A DNA stretch of 64,000 nucleotides, from the NCBI RefSeq assembly GCF_009617585.1, contig NZ_WIXI01000051.1, forward strand, positions 585,049 to 649,048, given 5' to 3'. The notes below the pieces were generated by a model. It saw only the letters and a program-made list of their open reading frames with translations, had not been told where the DNA came from and made no database searches. The translations under genes were made by a program, and so were the position numbers. This document shows positions 1 to 7,699 of this stretch, one piece after another (position 1 is the first letter of the stretch; each line of letters opens with the position of its first letter). Source of the DNA: Endobacterium cereale. Its GTDB lineage: Bacteria > Pseudomonadota > Alphaproteobacteria > Rhizobiales > Rhizobiaceae.

Positions 1-169
1 GCAATTGCTGGAAGCGACTGCTCGGCTTTTTGTCGCCGACTGCGGTCAGCACGATTGTTCCATCGGCAGCACGCTGAAAATCAACCTCGCTACCGGGTAC
101 GATACCAAGCAGGTCCCGCACCGCCTTGGGAATGGTCACTTGGCCCTTTGCCGTCACCGTCGTGCTCAC
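1..169 (-). CDS. AbrB/MazE-family DNA-binding protein, C-terminus cut by window edge
   Basis: The visible 56 codons begin VSTTVTAKGQVTIPKAVRDL and continue LLGIVPGSEVDF. This is the swapped-hairpin SpoVT/AbrB (MazE antitoxin-type) domain, recognisable by TAKGQVTIPKxVRDxLGI. The start is a GTG with AGG eight bases upstream; the nearby ATG at 191 is out of frame. The protein is probably a small DNA-binding antitoxin or transition-state regulator. A PIN or MazF-type toxin would lie beyond the left edge and cannot be seen. Two nested inverted repeats directly upstream suggest autoregulation. Family is clear from the motif; the toxin-antitoxin role is inference. Confidence 0.8.
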   Translation of the reverse strand, partial: MSTTVTAKGQVTIPKAVRDLLGIVPGSEVDFQRAADGTIVLTAVGDKKPSSRFQQL

Positions 170-173
170 GTCG

Positions 174-218
174 ACACCTCGTAATACCCATGGGAAATGA
201 GGTATTACTTTTACCTCA
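174..218. promoter_or_regulatory. Nested inverted repeats, candidate AbrB/MazE operator
   Basis: Two perfect inverted repeats overlap upstream of the AbrB-type gene. GTAATACC (181-188) pairs with GGTATTAC (201-208), and TGAGGTA (198-204) pairs with TACCTCA (212-218). They lie 12 to 50 bases upstream of the GTG start, where an autorepressor would bind. Function is inferred from position and symmetry only. Confidence 0.45.
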
Positions 219-254
219 GGCTTTCAAGCTGCAAGGGTTCGCAGCAGACCACCC

Positions 255-1913
255 TCACCCCGCCCGCCAGGTATTCTTCCCCGCCGCCTTGGCGCGGTAA
301 AGCCCGGCATCAGCGCGCGATTGCGGTTCCTTCAGGCTGATCGGCCATGCCGGATACCAGACGGCACCAATACTGCAGCCGACTTTTACCTCGCCGTAGC
401 TGATGATCATCGTGGTCTGCATCAGTTCGATGATGCGGCTGCTGATCGCATCCATCAGCGCCTCGTCGGCATCCACCAGCACGACCACAAATTCGTCGCC
501 ACCGGTGCGGCAGATCAGATCGGTCTCGCGCACCGCCGTCTTCAGCCGCCGCGCCGTCTCAGTAAGAACCTCGTCGCCTGCCTCATGGCCGTGGCGATCA
601 TTGACCTGCTTGAAGCCGTCGAGATCGATGGCCAGCACACCACAGGCGTGGTTCGAACGGCCGAGCGCGAAGGCCGCTTCCAGCCCGCGGCGGTTGAGAA
701 GCCCCGTGAGACTGTCGCGATTGGCCTGTTCCTGCGTCAGTCGCAACTGTTCCCGCTCGCGCGAAATGTCGAAGGCGACGCCCATGATCTTGATCGGCCG
801 GCCTTCGTCGTCACGCAGAAGCTTGCGTTCGCAGCGCATCCAGCGTTCGCCAGTCACGGTCTGCAGCCGGTATTCGGCGGTTTCGCGGTCGGTATGGCCT
901 GCCACCAGCCGCTCGAAACCGGCCCCCGCACGGTCCTGCGGATCCATACGCTGGATATAACTGGAAAGATCGAACGGCACCGGACCCGGCCCGACGATGA
1001 ATGTTTTCAGGCCATCGGAAATGCGAAAATCGCTTCTGCCGATATCGAACTGCCAGAACCCGCCGCTGACGGCATCCATGGCAACGGCAAGCTGGGCGTT
1101 GATTTCGCTCATCGCCCGTTGTGCCTGTTTCTGCTCCGTCACATCGACGATCTGCGAGATGAAACGCACGATCTCCCCCGCTTCGTTGCGCATGGCGGTC
1201 ACGGAAAGATTGGTTTCGGTCACGCCGCCATCGGGCTTCAGATAGCGTTTATCGATGCGATAACTGTCGCGGTGACCGGCCAGAACCTGGCGGAACAGAA
1301 AAAGGTCGGCATCGATATCGTCCGGATGAGTGATACCCCCAAAACCGATACCGGTGACCTCTTCCACCGTGCGGCCCAGCATATCGGCAAAGCTTTTATT
1401 GGTGCGCAGAATGATGCCGCTCGTATCGACGAGAGCAAGCCCGATCGGCGAATTCCTGAAGGCGTTTTCAAACAGCGCCTGGCTTTCTTCCGCACGCTCG
1501 CTCAGATCCGCCTGACGCTGGCCGAGATCGCTGACATGCACGAGCACGCCACGCACGCGGCCATCTTCGGCAAGATCCGGCAGGTAATGCGCCATCACCC
1601 GACGTTTCTGGCCTTTCGACATCAGGTCGTAATCGAAGGAAACCGGCGTGCCGGCTCGCGCCAGTTCCAGCTTGTCGCGAATGGCGGCATAGTTTTCAGG
1701 CCCCACCACTTCGCGGGCCTGTTTACCGATCACCGCGTGGCGGTCGATATTGCGCAGGTCGGCATAGGTCTTGTTGACATAAAGAAGGTTGAGATCGGCA
1801 TCCATGTAACCGATCAGCGCCGGCAGAAGATCGAGGATCCGCGCGTCTTCCGACACGGCCGCCATCACATCAGTTCCAGTATCGGTATCTTTCCGATTGG
1901 ACCGACCCGCCAT
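255..1913 (-). CDS. Multi-PAS diguanylate cyclase (GGDEF)
   Basis: This 552-residue soluble protein has three PAS-like sensor modules (about residues 25-140, 155-280 and 285-395) and a C-terminal GGDEF domain (about 400-550). The active-site loop is an intact GGDEF near residue 471. An RETD motif five residues before it matches the RxxD inhibitory I-site, so it should make cyclic-di-GMP from GTP under product inhibition. No transmembrane segment or EAL domain is visible. The ATG follows GAGGTG at good spacing. It is divergent from pgk and shares a 216-bp intergenic region. The ligand sensed by the PAS domains is unknown. Confidence 0.93.
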   Translation of the reverse strand: MAGRSNRKDTDTGTDVMAAVSEDARILDLLPALIGYMDADLNLLYVNKTYADLRNIDRHAVIGKQAREVVGPENYAAIRDKLELARAGTPVSFDYDLMSKGQKRRVMAHYLPDLAEDGRVRGVLVHVSDLGQRQADLSERAEESQALFENAFRNSPIGLALVDTSGIILRTNKSFADMLGRTVEEVTGIGFGGITHPDDIDADLFLFRQVLAGHRDSYRIDKRYLKPDGGVTETNLSVTAMRNEAGEIVRFISQIVDVTEQKQAQRAMSEINAQLAVAMDAVSGGFWQFDIGRSDFRISDGLKTFIVGPGPVPFDLSSYIQRMDPQDRAGAGFERLVAGHTDRETAEYRLQTVTGERWMRCERKLLRDDEGRPIKIMGVAFDISREREQLRLTQEQANRDSLTGLLNRRGLEAAFALGRSNHACGVLAIDLDGFKQVNDRHGHEAGDEVLTETARRLKTAVRETDLICRTGGDEFVVVLVDADEALMDAISSRIIELMQTTMIISYGEVKVGCSIGAVWYPAWPISLKEPQSRADAGLYRAKAAGKNTWRAG

Positions 1914-2129
1914 TTTTCACCTCGCTCGACCGGCTTCGCCTGCAAACCGTGTCCTGCATCATTGCCAAGGATTACACACCGGCCTGATGGGAATTTCGTT
2001 AACACAAGTCGGCGAAGTCGTTTTGACGCAGCGCAGTACCGCTGTCCTTGACCTAGCTCCTTGCGTCCGCGTTCAAGGATAGTATGGTCCGCTTCGAAAT
2101 TCCAACCCGTAAACATATGGATTGACGAT

Positions 2130-3329
2130 ATGGCGGCTTTCAAGACTCTCGACGACCTTTCCGACATCGCGGGCAAGCGCGTTCTCGTGCGCGTCGACCT
2201 CAATGTGCCGATGGCAGATGGCAAGGTCAGCGACAAGACCCGCATCGAGCGCGTTGCACCGACCATCCTTGAGTTGTCCAAAAAAGGCGCGAAAGTCATC
2301 CTTCTGGCACATTTCGGTCGCCCCAAGGGTGAACCGGTTGCCGACATGTCGCTGTCCCTGATCGTTACCGCCGTCAACGAAGTGCTGGGCGACAAGATCC
2401 TGTTTGCATCCGATTGCATCGGCACTGATGCCGCCGACGCCGTGTCCTCCATGAAGGATGGCGACATCCTGCTTCTGGAAAACACCCGCTTCCACAAGGG
2501 AGAGGAAAAGAACGACGCCGCCTTCACCGCCGAACTGGCAAAGAACGGCGACATCTTCGTCAACGACGCGTTTTCCGCCGCCCACCGCGCTCACTCTTCC
2601 ACGGAAGGCCTTGCCCATCACCTGCCCGCCTATGCCGGCCGCACCATGCAGGCCGAGCTTGAAGCGCTCCAGGCAGGCCTCGGCACCCCGGTTCGCCCGA
2701 CTGTTGCCATCGTCGGCGGCGCAAAGGTTTCCACCAAGATCGACCTCTTGCAGAACCTCGTGAAGAAGGTCGACGCGCTGGTCATCGGCGGCGGCATGGC
2801 CAACACCTTCATTGCCGCGCAGGGTATCGATGTCGGCAAGTCGCTGTGCGAACACGATCTCGGCGAGACCGCCAAGGCGATCATGGCGGAAGCGGAGAAA
2901 GCCGGCTGCGCCATCGTGCTGCCGGTCGATGCCGTCGTTGCCCGCGAGTTCAAGGCCAATGCCGCCAATGAAACGGTCGCCATCGATGCCATCCCGGCCG
3001 ATGCCATGGCACTCGATGTCGGTCCGAAATCGGTCGAAGCCATCAACGAATGGATCGGCAAGGCAAAAACACTGGTCTGGAACGGTCCGCTCGGCGCCTT
3101 TGAAATCGCTCCCTTCGACACGGCAACGGTTGCCGCCGCCAAGTTTGCAGCCGAACAAACGAAAGCCGGCAAGCTGACCTCTGTTGCCGGTGGCGGCGAT
3201 ACCGTTGCCGCGCTGAACCACGCAGGCGTTGCCGACGACTTTACCTATGTCTCGACCGCCGGCGGCGCATTCCTGGAATGGATGGAAGGCAAGGTCCTGC
3301 CGGGCGTTGAAGTCCTGAAGAAGGGCTGA
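2130..3329 (+). CDS. pgk: Phosphoglycerate kinase
   Basis: This 399-residue protein converts 1,3-bisphosphoglycerate and ADP to 3-phosphoglycerate and ATP, or the reverse in gluconeogenesis. Family signatures run the whole length: LVRVDLNVPMADGKV near the N-terminus, LLAHFGRPKG, FVNDAFSAAHRAHSS, VIGGGMANTF, LVWNGPLGAFE and the C-terminal nucleotide loop VAGGGDTVAAL. The start MAAFKTLDDL at 2130 is preferred over in-frame upstream codons because it gives the normal family length. It precedes class I fructose-bisphosphate aldolase, from which it is separated by an intrinsic terminator, so the two are probably separate transcripts. Confidence 0.98.
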   Translation: MAAFKTLDDLSDIAGKRVLVRVDLNVPMADGKVSDKTRIERVAPTILELSKKGAKVILLAHFGRPKGEPVADMSLSLIVTAVNEVLGDKILFASDCIGTDAADAVSSMKDGDILLLENTRFHKGEEKNDAAFTAELAKNGDIFVNDAFSAAHRAHSSTEGLAHHLPAYAGRTMQAELEALQAGLGTPVRPTVAIVGGAKVSTKIDLLQNLVKKVDALVIGGGMANTFIAAQGIDVGKSLCEHDLGETAKAIMAEAEKAGCAIVLPVDAVVAREFKANAANETVAIDAIPADAMALDVGPKSVEAINEWIGKAKTLVWNGPLGAFEIAPFDTATVAAAKFAAEQTKAGKLTSVAGGGDTVAALNHAGVADDFTYVSTAGGAFLEWMEGKVLPGVEVLKKG

Positions 3330-3387
3330 TCTCGCGCCGGCGCAAATGCCGTTGCGATGAGCGAATGTTCACAGCTATAACGAGCAG

Positions 3388-3420
3388 GAGAGCGGCTAAG
3401 ATAGGCCGCTCTCTTTTTTT
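3388..3420 (+). terminator. Intrinsic terminator after pgk
   Basis: A 9-bp perfect stem, GAGAGCGGC (3388-3396) with GCCGCTCTC (3405-3413), is followed by seven T residues. This should end the pgk transcript before the fbaB promoter region. Confidence 0.9.
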
Positions 3421-3451
3421 AACAAGCAAATTCAAAAATTTTAGTTCTTTT

Positions 3452-3478
3452 AAACGATTGAAATAATTTCAATCGTTT
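3452..3478. promoter_or_regulatory. Paired LacI-family-type operators upstream of fbaB
   Basis: A perfect 13-bp inverted repeat with a one-base centre has arms AAACGATTGAAAT (3452-3464) and its complement (3466-3478). Each arm, with its flanks, is itself a pseudo-palindrome around a central CG, which is the shape of a LacI/GalR-family operator, so there may be two half-overlapping sites. It lies 85-111 bases upstream of the fbaB ATG. In Sinorhizobium, the LacI-family regulator PckR is known to control glycolytic and gluconeogenic genes including fbaB and pyk. Assignment to PckR here is inference. Confidence 0.55.
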
Positions 3479-3562
3479 CAAACAATTAGCTCCCTGTTTT
3501 TTGTGCCCTATTCTTCTGTTATGGCCGAAATATCAGCTTTTATCAGCACCCGGGAGACTACC

Positions 3563-4588
3563 ATGACCGAACGCCTCGAAGACATTGCCGTACAGATGGT
3601 TGCAAACGGCAAGGGGCTCCTGGCCGCCGATGAATCGACATCGACGATCAAGAAGCGTTTTGACAGTATCAACCTTGAGTCGACAGAGACGAGCCGCCGT
3701 GATTATCGCGAAATGCTGTTCCGCACCGACGCGGCCATGAAGAACTGCATCTCCGGCGTCATCCTGTATGAGGAAACCCTCTACCAGAAAGCCGCCGACG
3801 GCACGCCTTTCGTTGACCTCATCACCGGTGCCGGCTCCATTCCGGGCATCAAGGTCGATATCGGTGCCAAGCCGATGGCGCTGCACCCCAACGAATTCAT
3901 CACCGAAGGCCTCGACGGCCTTTACGAGCGCCTGCGCAAGTATCGCGAAGCCGGTGCCCGTTTCGCCAAATGGCGCGGCGTCATCACCATCGGCGACCAG
4001 CGCCCGAGCTGGGGATCCATCAAGGCCAACTCGCAGTCGCTCGCCCGTTATGCCGCTCTCTGCCAGCAGGCCGATATCGTGCCGATTGTCGAGCCGGAAG
4101 TCATGATGGACGGCACGCCCGGTGATCACGATATCAACCGCTGCGCCGAAGTCACCCAGCATGTGCTGCAGACCGTTTTTGCCGATCTGTTCGACGCCCG
4201 CGTCAACCTTGAGGGCATGATCCTCAAGCCGAACATGATCATCGACGGCATCAAGGCTCGCAAGGCATCGGTCGCTGAAGTGGCCGAGCGCACCGTCAAG
4301 GTTCTGAAGGCCACCGTACCGGCATCGGTTCCGGGCGTCGCCTTTCTGTCGGGCGGCCAGACGTCGGAAGAGGCAACGGCGCATCTGTCGGCCATGGTCG
4401 CCGGTTACGACCTACCCTGGAAGCTGACCTATTCCTACGGCCGCGCGCTGCAGGAAACGGCGCTGAAGGCATGGGGCGGCAAGTCCGAAAACGTCGCCGC
4501 CGGCCAGCGCGCCTTCCAGCACCGCGCCGAAATGAACACGCTCGCCGCCAAGGGCACCTGGCAGCAGGCGCTGGAAAAGGCTGCGTAA
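3563..4588 (+). CDS. fbaB: Class I fructose-bisphosphate aldolase
   Basis: This 341-residue enzyme reversibly cleaves fructose 1,6-bisphosphate to dihydroxyacetone phosphate and glyceraldehyde 3-phosphate. It is the Schiff-base (metal-independent) class I type: GKGLLAADESTSTIKKRF near the N-terminus and the active-site signature VNLEGMILKPNM containing the Schiff-base lysine are present. WRGVITIGDQ and the C-terminal SYGRALQETALKAW are also typical. The ATG at 3563 has GGGAGA six bases upstream, so the longer in-frame extension is rejected. Together with pgk upstream and pyk at 35-37 kb it belongs to lower glycolysis/gluconeogenesis. Confidence 0.97.
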   Translation: MTERLEDIAVQMVANGKGLLAADESTSTIKKRFDSINLESTETSRRDYREMLFRTDAAMKNCISGVILYEETLYQKAADGTPFVDLITGAGSIPGIKVDIGAKPMALHPNEFITEGLDGLYERLRKYREAGARFAKWRGVITIGDQRPSWGSIKANSQSLARYAALCQQADIVPIVEPEVMMDGTPGDHDINRCAEVTQHVLQTVFADLFDARVNLEGMILKPNMIIDGIKARKASVAEVAERTVKVLKATVPASVPGVAFLSGGQTSEEATAHLSAMVAGYDLPWKLTYSYGRALQETALKAWGGKSENVAAGQRAFQHRAEMNTLAAKGTWQQALEKAA

Positions 4589-4626
4589 GACATAAAGAGT
4601 TTCCCGGGAGAGGAAAACGGCATGGG

Positions 4627-4660
4627 AGCCGCCTGGTAACGGGCGGCTTTCGTGTGTTTC
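4627..4660 (+). terminator. Probable terminator after fbaB
   Basis: A 7-bp stem, AGCCGCC (4627-4633) with GGCGGCT (4642-4648), is followed by a weak interrupted T-rich tail. It sits 39 bases after the fbaB stop codon. Confidence 0.6.
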
Positions 4661-4685
4661 GGGGAAGAGCATATGGATGGCGGGG

Positions 4686-4708
4686 TTGCGCCAGAAGCGG
4701 TCATTGCC
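4686..4708. repeat. Left copy of a near-identical 22-23 nt repeat flanking the TetR-MBL pair
   Basis: The 23-nt segment 4686-4708 matches 6279-6300 with one substitution and one single-base indel (shared core AAGCGGTCAT). The copies are in direct orientation and bracket exactly the TetR and metallo-hydrolase genes. They could mark the ends of an inserted module or be copies of a short intergenic element. Confidence 0.5.
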
Positions 4709-4726
4709 TACGCGGAAAATGCGGGA

Positions 4727-5347
4727 TCATTTCTCAGTCTGGGCCTGCGCTAACGCCGCCATCACGCACCGTTTCTGAAACTCCTCGCCAACCGGCATTC
4801 TGCTAATAAACGTTCGGAACCAAGCAGGAGCCACCAACGCGTCCATTATGGCTGCATGGTCCAGCATTGCTGGCAGTTCTCCGCGACCTATCGCTCTGTC
4901 GAGCATCTTATAGGAACCCGAAAAACGCTCTTGCCAGAAATCGGCCAAAACGACAGCAACAACGTCATCGCCCTCGATTGAGGCCGCGAAGATTGACTGA
5001 GCCAGCTTCTTCGTGCCGGGTGTCGTCAACATGGCCAAGACGCTGGAGAGATAGGCGGTGAGGTCACCATTGATCGATCCTGTATCTGGCACGGGCACCA
5101 AATCGGAGGAGAGGTCACGCAGCATGTCGCTGACAAGTTGCGGGCGTGTGGGCCAGCGTCGATAGATCGTTGCATTGTCCACGTATGCAGCGGCAGCAAC
5201 AGCCCGGTGTGTGAGTGCACCGTAGCCTGAATCTTGCAAAATCTGTCTGACCGCACCCATCACCGCTACACGGACACGTTCGCTGCGACCACCCCGCCTT
5301 TCCCGAACTCGATCAAATTCTCCTAGTTCCGATCCACTTGACGACAT
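4727..5347 (-). CDS. TetR/AcrR-family transcriptional regulator
   Basis: This 206-residue protein has an N-terminal TetR helix-turn-helix (about residues 22-70: VMGAVRQILQDSGYGALTHRAVAAAAYVDNATIYRRWPTRPQLV). The recognition helix region AYVDNATIYRRW is in the expected place. The C-terminal half is the variable ligand-binding and dimerisation domain; no ligand can be named. It is divergent from a metallo-beta-lactamase-fold hydrolase 53 bp away, with a palindrome between them, so it probably represses that gene and itself. Base composition is lower in GC than the neighbouring core genes, hinting at acquisition. Confidence 0.88.
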   Translation of the reverse strand: MSSSGSELGEFDRVRERRGGRSERVRVAVMGAVRQILQDSGYGALTHRAVAAAAYVDNATIYRRWPTRPQLVSDMLRDLSSDLVPVPDTGSINGDLTAYLSSVLAMLTTPGTKKLAQSIFAASIEGDDVVAVVLADFWQERFSGSYKMLDRAIGRGELPAMLDHAAIMDALVAPAWFRTFISRMPVGEEFQKRCVMAALAQAQTEK

Positions 5348-5366
5348 CTGGACTTGCCTTTAATCA

Positions 5367-5390
5367 TTAATGCGACAGTTGCTGCATTAA
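5367..5390. promoter_or_regulatory. Palindromic TetR operator candidate
   Basis: TTAATGC (5367-5373) is complemented by GCATTAA (5384-5390), and inner bases add partial symmetry to give a 24-bp dyad. It lies in the 53-bp gap between the divergent TetR and hydrolase genes, 10 bases before the hydrolase ATG. This is the standard position for a TetR autorepressor site. Confidence 0.6.
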
Positions 5391-5400
5391 GGTCGATATC

Positions 5401-6240
5401 ATGAAAATCCACTGCATTCAAACCGGTGATGTGCAGATCAAGAGCCGTCATCAACTTGCGCGTTTCTGGGCAAGGCCAGCCCGTGCTCTTGACGTGATCG
5501 TTGATGGCAAATGGTCGCCGCGTCTGCCTATCGGCTGCTGGCTTATCGAGCATCCGGAAGGCCTGATTGTGGTGGATACAGGCGAAAGCTCACATGCGAA
5601 CGATCCGGGATATCAGCCGCGGTGGCATCCGTTCATGCAGTATTGCGAGCGCCGATGGGTGCGACCCGAAGAGGAGGTCGGTCCACGGCTGCGCGCTATG
5701 GGTTTCAATCCCAAGGATGTAAGGTGGGTGGTGATGACGCACATGCACGGCGACCACGCAGGCGGTATTGGGCATTTCCCTAACAGCACGATATTGCTCA
5801 GCAAGCAGGAGGCCCATACCGCACTTTCACGCTCGGGTCCGCTGACCGGATATCTCAACATGCACTATCCTAAATGGCTGAAGCCAACGGAAATCGAGTT
5901 CACGGACGGACCGTTTGAGAGCTTCGAGAAAAGCAAAACGCTGACAGCCGATGGCAAAATTCATATCGTTCCAACACCCGGACATACTGAGGGGCATGTC
6001 TCGGTAGTGGTAGAGTCCGATGGTCACTGCATCCTGATCGGCGGTGATGCGTCCTATAGCGAAACGGACATGTTGAAGGGCAACGTCGATGGCGTTGCGT
6101 TTAGTGCTTCAGTCCATCAGGACACGACAAGGCGGATGCGCGAGCTTTGCCAGCGTCGGCCCACCATCACGCAATTTGCTCACGATCCAGAAAGCGCGAT
6201 ACGGCTATCCGCTTCAAAGACAACGCCCGGCTCGTACTAA
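5401..6240 (+). CDS. Metallo-beta-lactamase-fold hydrolase, AHL-lactonase-like
   Basis: This 279-residue protein carries the zinc-binding HxHxDH motif (THMHGDHAGG, first His about residue 114), a later metal His in PTPGHTEGHVSV and the Asp in IGGDASY. N-terminal features (PIGCWLIEHPEGLIVVDTG) and overall length resemble the AiiA/AttM-type N-acyl-homoserine lactonase branch. However, the superfamily is broad and the substrate cannot be fixed from sequence. No signal peptide is visible, so it is cytoplasmic. It is divergent from a TetR regulator with a shared palindromic operator, consistent with induction by its substrate or a related compound. Confidence 0.85.
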   Translation: MKIHCIQTGDVQIKSRHQLARFWARPARALDVIVDGKWSPRLPIGCWLIEHPEGLIVVDTGESSHANDPGYQPRWHPFMQYCERRWVRPEEEVGPRLRAMGFNPKDVRWVVMTHMHGDHAGGIGHFPNSTILLSKQEAHTALSRSGPLTGYLNMHYPKWLKPTEIEFTDGPFESFEKSKTLTADGKIHIVPTPGHTEGHVSVVVESDGHCILIGGDASYSETDMLKGNVDGVAFSASVHQDTTRRMRELCQRRPTITQFAHDPESAIRLSASKTTPGSY

Positions 6241-6278
6241 AGATGATAGGCGCTTCGGGCCAATTGCTGCATACCGCT

Positions 6279-6300
6279 TTGCGCCACAAGCGGTCATGCC
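6279..6300. repeat. Right copy of the repeat flanking the TetR-MBL pair
   Basis: This is the direct-orientation partner of 4686-4708. Its last seven bases overlap the 3' end and stop codon of the aminotransferase gene. Confidence 0.5.
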
Positions 6301-7442
6301 AAGCCGGGTCGGTCACTCGACATCACTGTCACGATCCGCTCGATCTCGTCCGGAGTGTTATAGTAGTGCGGCGATATCCGGATCGCATCGTTGCGGATGC
6401 TGGCGAAAATGCCGTTAGCAGTCAAATTGGCATGTGTTTCCAAAGTCGGTGTTCCGGGCCTCCTTAGAAGATTTATCCCGGAGCCAGTTTTGCCATCGAA
6501 ATCGTAAACAAGTTCGAGACCTTCCTGGCGTGCACGTTCACGAAGCACTGTGCTCAGCCACAAAACCCTCTCCTCGATCCAGTCGATGCCTAGCTCATCG
6601 ATTTGAGCAAGCCTTTCAACCAGTCCCAAGATGCCTGAACCATTGGCCGTTCCCGGTTCAAAGCGACGGGCATCTGGCAGGAAGTCGAGCTTGCGATTGA
6701 AGGCAAATGGATCGTTGACACTAAGCCAGCCGACAACCCTTGGAGTGATCGCGGCTAGGGCGCGTTCGGAGAAACTGGCAAAACCGATGCCGCGCGGTCC
6801 CATCATCCATTTGTGAGCACTAACGACGAGGACGTCGACACCTGCGGCTCCGACGTCAAGTTTGATCGCACCGGTGGATTGAGTGCCGTCGACCACTAGG
6901 AGAGCCCCTGAGGCTGCGCAGATTTCCCCTAGCGCGGCAACATCAACACGAAATCCGCTATAGAACTGGACGTGACTTACCGAGACGACGCGGGTCCGGC
7001 TATCGATAACTTCGCGAACATCGCTGACGTCGATGCGTCCTGTCCTAGAACCGACCTGGCGAACATCGACACCCAGCTCACCCAATTGCACCCAGCACAG
7101 AAAGTTTGACGGGAAATCCTCCGCGCAAACGACGATATTGTCGCCCGGACGCCAGTCGATGCCGAGCGCTACAAGTGAGAGCCCGTGAGCCGTGTTCTGG
7201 ACATAGGCAATGTTGTCAGGACGTGATCCGACAAGCTTTGCGGCGAGAGCGCGGCCTTTGTCGAAGAAAGGGAGCGACGCAACTCGGTATTCCCTGAGCT
7301 TTTCCGATACGATCCTGTTGTAGTGCTCACTGGCTACCTGCACCCGTTTCGGTATGGGCGTTACCGAAGCATTATCAACGTATATCTTGTCGTGAATGTA
7401 AGGGATGTCGCTCCGCAACTGCGATATGAGTTCTTCGTGCAT
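6294..7442 (-). CDS. Class V aminotransferase-fold PLP enzyme (cysteine desulfurase/isopenicillin N epimerase-like)
   Basis: This 382-residue fold-type I PLP protein has the cofactor residues in place: VVDGTQSTG (Asp185 and Gln188) and SAHKWMMGP (Schiff-base Lys211), followed by GPRGIGF. The fold matches the class V family that includes cysteine desulfurases, kynureninases and isopenicillin N epimerases. The cysteine-containing catalytic loop of true desulfurases is not evident, so epimerase-like or lyase activity is as likely. The ATG follows AGGA at seven bases. It is convergent with the AHL-lactonase-like gene. Codon use resembles the TetR/MBL pair rather than the core genes, suggesting the block is accessory. 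Confidence 0.85.
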   Translation of the reverse strand: MHEELISQLRSDIPYIHDKIYVDNASVTPIPKRVQVASEHYNRIVSEKLREYRVASLPFFDKGRALAAKLVGSRPDNIAYVQNTAHGLSLVALGIDWRPGDNIVVCAEDFPSNFLCWVQLGELGVDVRQVGSRTGRIDVSDVREVIDSRTRVVSVSHVQFYSGFRVDVAALGEICAASGALLVVDGTQSTGAIKLDVGAAGVDVLVVSAHKWMMGPRGIGFASFSERALAAITPRVVGWLSVNDPFAFNRKLDFLPDARRFEPGTANGSGILGLVERLAQIDELGIDWIEERVLWLSTVLRERARQEGLELVYDFDGKTGSGINLLRRPGTPTLETHANLTANGIFASIRNDAIRISPHYYNTPDEIERIVTVMSSDRPGLA

Positions 7443-7699
7443 TTAAGGTCCTGCCGCCCACCAATTCGAAAGGACACTACGTTCCGGAATATTGGTAAGC
7501 AACCCACCTACGGCGTCCATAAAGTCCGCTTGGGGCCGACAGCAGTCTTTGCGCAAAACATGTCATAAAGCCCCTATTCGCCTTCAATAACCAGCCTTCC
7601 CCCTCATTTCGATGATGGACGCCATCACAAACTTTGGCTGGTGGTCCTCCCCTCTCCCGGCTAGGCATACATCACAATTGCCAGCCCCGGAGAATGCCC

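Noticed and set aside
321..2051. 576-codon plus-strand ORF
   Set aside because: It lies antisense to the PAS-GGDEF gene, has unnatural composition (His/Arg/Asp-rich) and no ribosome site; a shadow of high-GC coding.
5401..6240. Naming the hydrolase aiiA or attM
   Set aside because: The HxHxDH motif and length fit, but the superfamily is too broad to assign N-acyl-homoserine lactonase from sequence alone.
7477..7668. 63-codon minus-strand ORF upstream of the aminotransferase
   Set aside because: Mixed composition, no ribosome site and no resemblance to known proteins; the interval is better seen as the divergent promoter region of the aminotransferase and PhzF genes.
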